64,000 nucleotides of DNA from Chryseobacterium antibioticum. GTDB lineage: Bacteria > Bacteroidota > Bacteroidia > Flavobacteriales > Weeksellaceae. The position numbers were made by a program, and so were the translations under genes. This document shows positions 1-7,726 of the stretch, piece after piece. A model generated the notes under the pieces. That model was not told the DNA's origin. It ran no database searches and worked only from the letters and a program-made list of their open reading frames with translations. Where the stretch lies: contig NZ_JABBGI010000019.1 of NCBI RefSeq assembly GCF_012927325.1, positions 1 through 64,000 on the forward strand. Direction: 5' to 3'. Numbering within the stretch: the stretch's first letter is position 1; every line of letters begins with the position of its first letter.

Positions 1-114
1 TTTTTTCTTCTCGATTTAACTGCTTGATTCACTGTTAAATATACAAAAAACAAACCAAAAAAACAATTAAAATAACTGATAATCAACGTATTAAATCCAT
101 AACTTAATGACATT

Positions 115-161
115 GGGCTTTAGCCCGTTCACCTTAAAAGCATAATCCAAAGGCTTTAGCC
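115..161. repeat. two copies of a GGCTTTAGCC palindrome
   Basis: The palindrome GGGCTTTAGCCC lies at 115-126 and a shorter copy, GGCTTTAGCC, at 152-161, in a gene-free stretch at the window edge. Short intergenic palindromes of this kind are scattered in Chryseobacterium genomes as I recall them; that recollection was not checked. No coding potential is seen in 1-239. Confidence 0.4.
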
Positions 162-184
162 AAAATATCATCTTTATACGAAAC

Positions 185-221
185 AAAAAAAATGTGCTTC
201 ATTTCTGAAACACATTTTTAT
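185..221 (-). terminator. intrinsic terminator of the Nif3/coiled-coil operon
   Basis: Arms AAAAATGTG (189-197) and CACATTTTT (212-220) are perfectly complementary, and TTC/GAA pairs extend the stem inward. Read on the minus strand, the stem is followed by a T run (A's at 185-192 on plus), just after the stop codon of the minus-strand gene ending at 240. Confidence 0.8.
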
Positions 222-239
222 ATTATTTAAAAATCGAAA

Positions 240-1016
240 TTAGAATTTAATAACCGATTTCATTCTATCGTTTTCTTCCATTACCAATTCGTCATCTACA
301 AGAATTTTTCCTGAATGCTCATCAATAATGATTTTCTTTCTCTGTGCAATCTCCATCTGCTTCTGAGGAGGAATGGTAAAGAATGAACCTTTTGGTGCTC
401 CTCTTTCTAATCCTACAACCGCTAATCCGTTGATAGAGCTCTTTCTGATTCTGTTATATGAAGCTAGTAATCTTTCGTCAATCTTACTTGCATACTCTTT
501 AGACTGCTCTATTAAGTATTCCTCTTCTTTTTTAGTTTCAGAGACAAGACCATCCAATTCTACTTTTTTGAATTTTAAATGGTTTTTTAGGTCACTGATT
601 TTCCCGTTAAGTTCGCTTAAAGTTTCATTTTTGTGAGCAATTTTAACTCCGAATTCTTTAATTCTCTTGTCAGCAAGCTGAATTTCCAGCTCCTGGAATT
701 CCATTTCTTTTCCTAATGCTTCAAACTCTTTATTGTTTCTTACCGTATCCTGCTGAGATTTGTATTTTTCAATTAAAGTTTTTGCATGGTTGATCACTTC
801 ATGCTTGGTTTTGATCTGGTCGTCCTGATCTTTGATATCTGCATGAAATTTTTCAGCTCTTTTTTCAAGTCCTTCAATCTCAATTTCAAGATCTTCAACT
901 TCAATTGGCAATTCTCCTCTGGTATTTCGGATTTCATCCAATCTTGAATCAATGATCTGCAAATCGTATAAAGCTCTTAATTTTTCTTCAACTGAAATAT
1001 CGTTGGTTTTTGCCAT
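240..1016 (-). CDS. coiled-coil protein of the COG1579 zinc-ribbon family, cysteines lost
   Basis: 258 residues. Residues about 30-185 are a long, charged, heptad-rich coiled coil (many E, K, L, I). Residues about 195-245 (NGLAVV-type start, then SFFTIPPQ, then DEHSGKILVDD) match the place where COG1579 relatives carry a C4 zinc ribbon just after the coiled coil. Here the protein has no cysteine at all: the usual CxxC sites read A-P-K-G-S and D-E-H-S. It therefore should not bind zinc there. The gene follows the Nif3-family gene by 3 bp, so the two are almost certainly one transcript; this pairing is common in flavobacteria. Members of the family have been proposed to bind nucleic acid or act as scaffolds; the function in this organism is unknown. 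Confidence 0.8.
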   Translation of the reverse strand: MAKTNDISVEEKLRALYDLQIIDSRLDEIRNTRGELPIEVEDLEIEIEGLEKRAEKFHADIKDQDDQIKTKHEVINHAKTLIEKYKSQQDTVRNNKEFEALGKEMEFQELEIQLADKRIKEFGVKIAHKNETLSELNGKISDLKNHLKFKKVELDGLVSETKKEEEYLIEQSKEYASKIDERLLASYNRIRKSSINGLAVVGLERGAPKGSFFTIPPQKQMEIAQRKKIIIDEHSGKILVDDELVMEENDRMKSVIKF

Positions 1017-1019
1017 ATC

Positions 1020-2117
1020 TTAAATGAAATAATTTACTGGGTTTGTTTTTTCAATAGATTTTGAAATTGCAAATGTACTAAATTTTTGTGACAAAATTTC
1101 AAATAATTGTTGAGTTACAAATTGTTCTGATTCATAATGGCCTATGTCGCAGATCAGCATTTTGGATTCTGCCATAAAATAGTCGTGGTATTTGATATCT
1201 CCGGTAAGATAGGCATCACATTTCTGTGACAAAGCTGATTTTATTCCGCTGGCTCCGGATCCTCCAAGAACACCTACTCTTCTGATTTTTTTCTGCGTAA
1301 AATCAGAATGTTTAATCACTTCAAGTCCGAATTTTTCTTTCACGAGTCTTAAAAAATCCTGTTCATCCATCTCTTCCTCAAAATCGCCATACATTCCCAA
1401 TCCTGAATGCTGGTTTTCGTTATCCAGCTGATAAATCTGATGGGCTACCTCTTCATAGGGATGCGCTGCCTTCATCGCTGAAATAATACGTCCCTGTTTA
1501 TAGCTTTCAAAAATAACGGATACCATATCTTCATCTGCCTGTTCACGGATATTCTGCTGTCCTGAAAATGGATTGGAACCTTCCCCCGGTCTGAAAGTAC
1601 CATTCCCGTTCAGTGTAAAACTACATTCATCATAGAAGCCTATATTCCCCGCTCCTGCAGAGAAAAGAGCCTCTCTCACTTTGTCCGAATGATCCTTCGG
1701 CACAAAAACCGTTAACTGTTTTAAATTATTTTTTTTAGGCTGAAGAATTTTCAGATCTTTTAATCCTAAATGGCTGCAGATTCCATGATTGACTCCAAAA
1801 AAGTCATTATCAAACGCCGTATGTATCGCATAAATGGCTATTTTATTCTCAATAGCTTTTAGCACAGCTCTTTCCACATAATTCTTCCCCGTCAGAGATT
1901 TTAATCCTGAGAAAATAATGGGATGAAAACATACAATCAGATTACAGTTTTTCTGGATAGCCTCATCCACCACATTCTCCAGTACATCATGGCATACCAG
2001 TATACCGCTGACATTTCGGCCTGGAACTCCACAGAGCAGTCCTACATTATCAAAGTCTTCCGCCAGCTGCAGAGGAATACGGTTCTCTATTTTTGAAATT
2101 ACTTCGCTTATTGTCAT
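1020..2117 (-). CDS. Nif3-like dinuclear metal-centre protein (DUF34)
   Basis: 365 residues, the usual length for bacterial Nif3/YqfO proteins with a central PII-like insert (about residues 130-240). Family motifs are visible: FHPIIFSGLK near residue 64, HTAFDN near residue 99, and the C-terminal GHYESEQF that supplies the last His and Glu metal ligands. The first motif has Phe where many relatives have a His (HHP). The family forms hexameric rings with a two-metal site. Its role is unsettled, and the older name 'GTP cyclohydrolase I type 2' is not well supported. First gene of a two-gene minus-strand operon with the coiled-coil protein 3 bp downstream; divergent from the K+ channel gene. Confidence 0.9.
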   Translation of the reverse strand: MTISEVISKIENRIPLQLAEDFDNVGLLCGVPGRNVSGILVCHDVLENVVDEAIQKNCNLIVCFHPIIFSGLKSLTGKNYVERAVLKAIENKIAIYAIHTAFDNDFFGVNHGICSHLGLKDLKILQPKKNNLKQLTVFVPKDHSDKVREALFSAGAGNIGFYDECSFTLNGNGTFRPGEGSNPFSGQQNIREQADEDMVSVIFESYKQGRIISAMKAAHPYEEVAHQIYQLDNENQHSGLGMYGDFEEEMDEQDFLRLVKEKFGLEVIKHSDFTQKKIRRVGVLGGSGASGIKSALSQKCDAYLTGDIKYHDYFMAESKMLICDIGHYESEQFVTQQLFEILSQKFSTFAISKSIEKTNPVNYFI

Positions 2118-2178
2118 TTTATTCTGTATGTTTGCTACGAAAGTAACGATAATTTGTTAATTTTAAAAAACATTAAAA

Positions 2179-3006
2179 ATGGAAAGAGAACATAATCTTG
2201 TTCCTGAAGACAAGCTTTGGAAAAGGTTTCTTTACAGAGTCATCTATCGTGCCGACACCAGACTCGGGAAGTTATTTGACATTACATTATTATCTCTGAT
2301 CCTGATAAGTACGGCCATTATTATGATGGAAAGTGTACCTCAAATCGACAAAAGATTTCACAGAACCTTTCTGATCCTGGAATGGATTATTTCTATCTTC
2401 TTCACCGTCGAGTACTGGATGCGTATCAGTGTGGTAAAAAATAAGAAAAACTATATTTTCAGCTTTTTCGGAATCATCGATTTTTTGGCACTGGTTCCTT
2501 TCTTCCTCAGTTTTTTCTTTCCGGTCACAAAATATTTTCTGATTTTCAGAATGCTGCGAATGCTGAGAGTTTTCAGAATTTTCAATCTTCTGGATTTCAT
2601 GAATGACGGCTACCTCATCGTGAGAGCCTTAAAACACAGTTCCAGAAAGATCTATATTTTTCTTTTATTCCTGATTATTTTCTCAGTGATCGTAGGCTCC
2701 CTCATGTTTATGGTGGAAGGCGGAAGACCCGGTTTTGAAACGATTCCGCAGTCTATTTACTGGGCGGTAGTTACTGTAACCACAGTGGGTTATGGTGATG
2801 TCTCCCCTATTACGCCAATGGGTAAATTTTTTGCTGTTATTTTAATGCTTGCCGGATATTCTATCATCGCCGTTCCTACGGGAATTGTAACGGCAGAAAT
2901 GCGGAACAAAAGACAGAATCTGGAAAAGATCTGTGACCAGTGTGGCAACGAAGATATAGATGACGACGCGAGATACTGTAAACAGTGTGGCAAGAAATTA
3001 GCTTAG
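2179..3006 (+). CDS. voltage-gated potassium channel with C-terminal zinc ribbon
   Basis: 275 residues, six transmembrane segments (S1-S6) in the KvAP/Kch pattern. S4 carries arginines every third position (R124, R127, R130, R133). The pore loop has the K+ filter TVGYGD (202-207), followed by S6 (about 216-240). After S6 comes a short linker and a double CxxC ribbon, C252-C255 and C267-C270, fourteen residues apart in total linker plus knuckle. That cytoplasmic ribbon is absent from classic bacterial Kv channels and suggests metal-dependent assembly or gating; this part is inference. It would act in the inner membrane. The next gene, 46 bp downstream, encodes a 52-residue membrane peptide that may be cotranscribed. 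Confidence 0.92.
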   Translation: MEREHNLVPEDKLWKRFLYRVIYRADTRLGKLFDITLLSLILISTAIIMMESVPQIDKRFHRTFLILEWIISIFFTVEYWMRISVVKNKKNYIFSFFGIIDFLALVPFFLSFFFPVTKYFLIFRMLRMLRVFRIFNLLDFMNDGYLIVRALKHSSRKIYIFLLFLIIFSVIVGSLMFMVEGGRPGFETIPQSIYWAVVTVTTVGYGDVSPITPMGKFFAVILMLAGYSIIAVPTGIVTAEMRNKRQNLEKICDQCGNEDIDDDARYCKQCGKKLA

Positions 3007-3052
3007 TATTTGGTATTGATATTAATCTATTCACCAAAATACCACAAAAATC

Positions 3053-3211
3053 ATGGAACCACAAAAGAAAAATAAACCCAATAGTCTGGTCATTATACTT
3101 TTCTCTTTAATCGTATTAATGATCATTATTTATTTTATACTCGTAATGTTTTTCCCAACTGTCTTTGAGCATATGAACACAGGAGATATACAACCAGTAC
3201 CCAATAAATGA
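3053..3211 (+). CDS. small single-pass membrane protein, 52 residues
   Basis: ATG at 3053, TGA at 3209-3211. The product begins MEPQKKNKPN, then has one strongly hydrophobic helix (about residues 11-35, rich in I, L, V, F), then a polar tail of about 17 residues. Basic residues before the helix predict the N-terminus in the cytoplasm. It starts 46 bp after the K+ channel stop and ends just before a strong hairpin, so it fits as the last gene of that transcript. I do not recognise a family. A small channel-associated subunit is possible but unproven. Confidence 0.6.
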   Translation: MEPQKKNKPNSLVIILFSLIVLMIIIYFILVMFFPTVFEHMNTGDIQPVPNK

Positions 3212-3225
3212 TAAGGATGAGTAAT

Positions 3226-3261
3226 ATAGAGAAAGCCGGCCATATGGCCGGCTTTCTCTAT
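3226..3261. terminator. 36 bp perfect palindrome between convergent genes
   Basis: Arms 3226-3241 and 3246-3261 pair over 16 bp around an ATAT loop, with a GCCGGCC core. It sits between the plus-strand small membrane gene and the minus-strand T9SS gene ending at 3281. There is no clear T run on either side, so it may stop both transcripts or mainly protect 3' ends. Confidence 0.65.
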
Positions 3262-3280
3262 GAATGTGAGTATTTTCTTT

Positions 3281-3489
3281 TTATTTTTTGATGGCTTTAA
3301 TCATCTGTTTAGAACCGTCTTTCATATTTAAAGTCACAAAATACAATCCTTGTTTCAGGTCTCCCAAATGAAGAGCAGAAGAAGGAGTATCAATAGTTTT
3401 CACCAATCTTCCGGAAACATCAGAAACTGAAACCGACTTCACAAGATCTGCTTTTGAAATGTTCAATACATCTGTGAAAGGGTTTGGAT
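3281..3489 (-). repeat. 209 bp exact repeat, copy 1 (T9SS sorting domain)
   Basis: Compared base by base with 5866-6074: no difference is seen across 209 bp. The match starts at the stop codon and ends inside the sorting domain, after the codons for NPF. Sequence on both sides differs. The third paralogue (7727 onward) is clearly diverged over the same segment. Confidence 0.95.
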
Positions 3490-5788
3490 GAACATTGATA
3501 TTATTACCCTTTACCTCCACGTCATCGGTTGCTAATAAATTACCCGGATCATATACTGAAATTTTAAATTCCCCTGCCTTAGGATTAGGGATACCATTAT
3601 AAGGTTTCACTGATCCGTTGCTTGCAACAGCAAACAGAATGGTTTCACCCGGGACTCTTCCGGTTAATATTACTCGTGAAAATAAATTAGTTGGAGAAAT
3701 ATTATCATTACAAAAGCTAATTGTGCTCCCACATCTTCCTGAATTTGTAATTACAGAATCAACAAATGGAGAGCCTGCTACAGGAGCTGTTTCAATAATC
3801 ATACCTCCTGAAGCCGGAACTACAGCTTTAAACCAAGCGTAGAAACTGCCATAACTTGAACAGATAGGATTCGAACGAATGCCTCCAACGTTTGATGCCG
3901 TAACAGCACCAGCATCAAAACTGTCTGCGACCGCTAATGATATAGGATTATTACATATAGTATTTGTAAGCGGGGAGGTTATACATAAATCAAATGTATA
4001 TGCGAAGGGACCGCTTCTTTCAGTATAAATCCTTATATAGTACGTTTCACCTGGTACAAACCAAGGACTATTTACGTAGCCAAAAATACTGTCATAATTA
4101 TACATTTCCTGACGAGTACATTCGAAATCGACCAGCGCCCCACAATCAGAACCTTTATATATCTTTATCCAAACTTCTGAAAGGTTATTTCCCACAGGGG
4201 TAAGGTTTTTTAAACTAATTCCATGAACATTTTGAGTTGCCGTAAATTTATACCATATATCATCATCGATGAATGTATTACTTGTTGTATTACATCCCAC
4301 CAAATTAGGATTAGATTCCGAAGCATCATAAGTCGTACCTGGAACTGTTAAATTACAGGTTGTTCCAGGATTTACAGGTACAACAATGGCGTTGCTACAA
4401 TAATCATTGACCGGAGCATTCGGAGTACCTATACAAATATTAAAATTATGCGCCATATTTGTAGTTGATGCATAAACCCTTATATAATATGTTTCTCCAG
4501 GAGTAAGACCTACCAAATTCGTAGGACTTGAATAGTATCCACCACCAGTTGCCATAATACTGATGCTGATACATTTAATACTCGTTAAATTTCCTAAAGT
4601 CCCACTATACACTCCTGCTGCAAAATAATTTGAATACATAGGCCCAACAGAAGTAATGTTTTTAAAATCAATAGTATGTAAGGTTTTGGTAGCCTTAAAT
4701 TTATACCAAACATCATTAGATATACTTCCTGTACATGGTGACACTATTGAAGGGACGGATTCAGACGCTCCATAAGTTGTTCCTGAAGTCGTGAATACAC
4801 AATTTTTATCAGGGTTTATGGGTAATGAAGTCGCATTGACAAAGTCATTATTAACCGGAGTCGGCACAGCAATAGTACCAATACATATATCAAATGTATA
4901 GGCATGAAGTATTGTAGGCGTAGTACTGCCATAACTGTAAACCCTAACATAATATGTTTCTCCGAGATTTAGTCCAGACATAACGGATGCTATATCATTA
5001 GCAGTAATACAAATCGTACTTACTAAGCTTCCACAGCTTCCTTTAAATACTTGTGCATATAGTTTAGGGCTTAAATAAGGGCTTAAAGCAACCGTATTTT
5101 TCAACCATAGCGTATGCGTATTCGCAGTTGCAGTAAATTTATACCAAACATCATCATCAGGACTTCCCGTACAGGGAGATGTCAACATTCCTGAATAAGT
5201 AGCAGAAAGTGTAGTTCCGGATGTAACAATCCCACAATTTGAATCTGGGTTCACCGATAAAGAAATTGCATTTGCGCATTCATCATTTGGAGGAGGAGTA
5301 TGAGTACCTACGCATAATTTAAAACTAGCAGCGCTGCCCATTCCTGAGCCTGTGGTATAAACTCTGATATAATATTTTTCTCCCGGGGTAAGATTCGTTA
5401 GCGAAGCAAAATCCCATTCACAGCAAAGTAGATCAGTTAGCGCTCCACAGCCACCCTTCATTATCTGAAACGATAAATATTGTGAGCCGGTCATAGATCC
5501 GGTATTGACAATATTTGAAATGCTAACAGTATGTGAGGTTGCAACCGCTACAAAACTAAACCAAACATCATCATCTGTATTACCAAAACATGTAGAAGGT
5601 ATTCCAGAGGATGTAGCACCTAGTGTATTTCCGAAACTACTCACCGCACAGTTCATATCTCCGTTTACCGTTAAAGGGATTGCGTTGACACAATCATCAT
5701 TGGTAGGAGGAGGGAATGTTTGTGCTGATATAGATATATTAAGGGTTAATATTAATAATAGTAATAATCTGTTTAATAGTTTTTTCAT
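3281..5788 (-). CDS. secreted multi-module protein with T9SS type A sorting domain
   Basis: 835 residues. Signal peptide at 1-22 (ends SISAQ). Five repeats of a module of about 145 residues follow, starting near residues 31, 167, 312, 460 and 608 (the last is degenerate). Each opens with N-D-[DE]-C or similar, then DDDVWY/FKF, a GSCG motif and a GETYYxRVY motif, and ends xICIGT. Several conserved cysteines per module suggest disulfide-linked beta sandwiches. The C-terminus (about 766-835, [11 protein letters not shown] to KAIKK) is a T9SS sorting domain, so the protein should cross the outer membrane and be anchored or released. The function is unknown; adhesion or polymer binding is a guess. 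Its last 209 bp are identical to the end of the next gene upstream (5866-6074). Confidence 0.9.
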   Translation of the reverse strand: MKKLLNRLLLLLILTLNISISAQTFPPPTNDDCVNAIPLTVNGDMNCAVSSFGNTLGATSSGIPSTCFGNTDDDVWFSFVAVATSHTVSISNIVNTGSMTGSQYLSFQIMKGGCGALTDLLCCEWDFASLTNLTPGEKYYIRVYTTGSGMGSAASFKLCVGTHTPPPNDECANAISLSVNPDSNCGIVTSGTTLSATYSGMLTSPCTGSPDDDVWYKFTATANTHTLWLKNTVALSPYLSPKLYAQVFKGSCGSLVSTICITANDIASVMSGLNLGETYYVRVYSYGSTTPTILHAYTFDICIGTIAVPTPVNNDFVNATSLPINPDKNCVFTTSGTTYGASESVPSIVSPCTGSISNDVWYKFKATKTLHTIDFKNITSVGPMYSNYFAAGVYSGTLGNLTSIKCISISIMATGGGYYSSPTNLVGLTPGETYYIRVYASTTNMAHNFNICIGTPNAPVNDYCSNAIVVPVNPGTTCNLTVPGTTYDASESNPNLVGCNTTSNTFIDDDIWYKFTATQNVHGISLKNLTPVGNNLSEVWIKIYKGSDCGALVDFECTRQEMYNYDSIFGYVNSPWFVPGETYYIRIYTERSGPFAYTFDLCITSPLTNTICNNPISLAVADSFDAGAVTASNVGGIRSNPICSSYGSFYAWFKAVVPASGGMIIETAPVAGSPFVDSVITNSGRCGSTISFCNDNISPTNLFSRVILTGRVPGETILFAVASNGSVKPYNGIPNPKAGEFKISVYDPGNLLATDDVEVKGNNINVHPNPFTDVLNISKADLVKSVSVSDVSGRLVKTIDTPSSALHLGDLKQGLYFVTLNMKDGSKQMIKAIKK

Positions 5789-5817
5789 GTTAATCTTTTT
5801 TCAATATGGAAAGATAA

Positions 5818-5850
5818 AAAAAAACGGTTATGATATAACCGTTTTTTTTA
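5818..5850 (-). terminator. intrinsic terminator after the GEVED/FnIII T9SS gene
   Basis: Arms 5818-5831 and 5835-5848 (core AACGGTTAT / ATAACCGTT) form a 14 bp stem with a three-base loop, flanked by A and T runs. It lies just past the minus-strand stop at 5866 and before the next gene, whose start is at 5788, so that gene probably needs its own promoter or read-through. Confidence 0.8.
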
Positions 5851-5865
5851 TGATAAATGACAAGA

Positions 5866-6074
5866 TTATTTTTTGATGGCTTTAATCATCTGTTTAGAAC
5901 CGTCTTTCATATTTAAAGTCACAAAATACAATCCTTGTTTCAGGTCTCCCAAATGAAGAGCAGAAGAAGGAGTATCAATAGTTTTCACCAATCTTCCGGA
6001 AACATCAGAAACTGAAACCGACTTCACAAGATCTGCTTTTGAAATGTTCAATACATCTGTGAAAGGGTTTGGAT
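5866..6074 (-). repeat. 209 bp exact repeat, copy 2 (T9SS sorting domain)
   Basis: Identical to 3281-3489, offset 2585 bp, same orientation. It encodes the last 69 residues of the sorting domain. Confidence 0.95.
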
Positions 6075-7452
6075 ATGCTTTAATATCTTCTTTTGCTTTG
6101 GAAACTTCAGATGTAGCCAATGATGCAGATTCTACTTTAAAGTTATCTACGAAGAATTCGTAGTCTTCAGGATCGTTCACAGACCCGTCCGAGGCATAAA
6201 ATGCAAAGATCGTATTCGCTCCCGTATAAGATGTCAAATTATAAGAATAGGTCGTAGAGGTATTAGATGGTCCACTCGCATTATCCCACGTCTGAAGGAC
6301 AGTCCATGTACTTCCTCCATCACCTGAAACCAAGAACTGAACCACGTCGTCAGATCCCATAGCAGAAGCAGTAGTCTCCAAAAATTCTGTAACTCCATAA
6401 TCAAATTTAACCCTGTATCCTCCTGCAGACAAATTGAAAGGTAAGGTTTTCAACCATGCTTTAGTTCCGGTAAAGTAAAGGTTTATTTTTGCCGCATTAT
6501 CACCGGAATTCAGGAAGTCTCCATCAAACCATAATTCTTCCGTATCGTCAGGTCCTGTACTGGCATCCCCACCCGAAGCTTGTTCCCAACAGTTTCCAGG
6601 GAATGTTGAAAAATCGTTTGTATAGGTTACGGAAGGTACTACAACGGCACAAAGTGTTGTAAATGATGTTCCTATCGACCATGCACTTTTATCAGAAGCA
6701 CTGCATACAGATCTCACCCATACATAATAAGTAGTAGCAGAAGATAGCGTAGACAGAGGCACCGATGTAGAAGATGCTCCTACACTTCCTGTTGCTGCAG
6801 TAGTACTGGTGGGTGCTGTATTTGTTTGAGAATAATAATATTCGTAACCTACCCCTACGGTACTCGTTGAAGCTGTCCATGCAACAGATGCTGAGCTTGA
6901 AGTGACTGCACTGGAAGATAGATTACTCGGTGCCAGACAGCTTGGTACAGCTCCTATAGTCACTGTGTAATCATGTGCTTCTCCATACCCAGATGTATTA
7001 CAAGGTTCTGGTTGACTGGAATATCGGTCCCCTACTCTCATTCTGTAAGTTCCGGGTGTCACTGTAGCAGGAATAATGATACTCCCGTTAGTAATTGAAT
7101 TATCATCAGGTCCCACACTGCTTGCCGCTGCAACCAGTTCTGGCGCTGCATCATCAAAGGTTCCATTATTATCAAAATCGATCCAGATACGCACATTCTG
7201 ATTGGAATAGTCATGGCCAATAGAAAAGGCATAATTAACTCCGGCACTCATGTTAATCGTCTGTGAGGTATAATCTCCGTACGCTCCCTGAGAGCAGCCT
7301 GTATCCAAATGACTAAATCCCGCAGATGGAATCGCAAAGCTGTCGATCATGTCCCCTCCATCGCAACCGCTAGAAAATTCGGGTATGCAATAGGTCTGAG
7401 CAAATGCACACGTGCCAATCATTAGTAAATTCGCAAGTAAAATCTTTTTCAT
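5866..7452 (-). CDS. secreted GEVED/fibronectin-III protein with T9SS sorting domain
   Basis: 528 residues. Signal peptide at 1-18 (ends TCAFAQ). Residues about 60-168 are a GEVED-type domain (WIDFDNNGTFDD, later GEAHDYTV). Residues about 172-266 form a fibronectin type III domain (APSNLSSS start, WTASTS, YYVWVRSVC). Residues about 275-445 look like a jelly-roll or MAM-like beta sandwich ending FFVDNFKVE. The T9SS type A sorting domain follows from about 455 (YPNPFTDVL). The protein should be exported by the type IX system. No catalytic motif is seen; a binding or adhesion role is likely but unproven. The last 209 bp are identical to those of the neighbouring gene at 3281-3489, which points to recent gene conversion or duplication. 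Confidence 0.9.
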   Translation of the reverse strand: MKKILLANLLMIGTCAFAQTYCIPEFSSGCDGGDMIDSFAIPSAGFSHLDTGCSQGAYGDYTSQTINMSAGVNYAFSIGHDYSNQNVRIWIDFDNNGTFDDAAPELVAAASSVGPDDNSITNGSIIIPATVTPGTYRMRVGDRYSSQPEPCNTSGYGEAHDYTVTIGAVPSCLAPSNLSSSAVTSSSASVAWTASTSTVGVGYEYYYSQTNTAPTSTTAATGSVGASSTSVPLSTLSSATTYYVWVRSVCSASDKSAWSIGTSFTTLCAVVVPSVTYTNDFSTFPGNCWEQASGGDASTGPDDTEELWFDGDFLNSGDNAAKINLYFTGTKAWLKTLPFNLSAGGYRVKFDYGVTEFLETTASAMGSDDVVQFLVSGDGGSTWTVLQTWDNASGPSNTSTTYSYNLTSYTGANTIFAFYASDGSVNDPEDYEFFVDNFKVESASLATSEVSKAKEDIKAYPNPFTDVLNISKADLVKSVSVSDVSGRLVKTIDTPSSALHLGDLKQGLYFVTLNMKDGSKQMIKAIKK

Positions 7453-7498
7453 GTAATATTATTTTATGGTAATCGCTAATTTAATAAAAAAAACACAA

Positions 7499-7528
7499 TA
7501 TCTATTTTTTTTGTTAAAAAAATAGATA
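7499..7528. repeat. 13 bp inverted repeat upstream of the GEVED gene
   Basis: TATCTATTTTTTT (7499-7511) and its complement (7516-7528) with a four-base loop lie about 50 bp before the minus-strand start at 7452. It could be a leader hairpin or part of the promoter. The rest of 7453-7670 is AT-rich with no gene seen. Confidence 0.55.
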
Positions 7529-7670
7529 GCTCCTTAAGTTTTGTATAAAAAACTTTGTAAATAATTAATTTTTAATTGATTATATAAATAAGCCTTCCAC
7601 ATATATAAACATAAGCAGTATAAAAGTTTTTGCATCAATCATTAATGCACATCATTACACTTATAAATAC

Positions 7671-7699
7671 AAAAAAATAGCAGCTTTTCAGCTGCTATT
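7671..7699 (-). terminator. intrinsic terminator of the 1183-residue T9SS gene
   Basis: Arms AATAGCAGCT (7676-7685) and AGCTGCTATT (7690-7699) with a TTTC loop; A's at 7671-7675 give a T run on the minus strand. It lies 28 bp past the stop at 7727. Confidence 0.85.
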
Positions 7700-7726
7700 C
7701 TATAAAATAATAGGGTCAATAAAATT

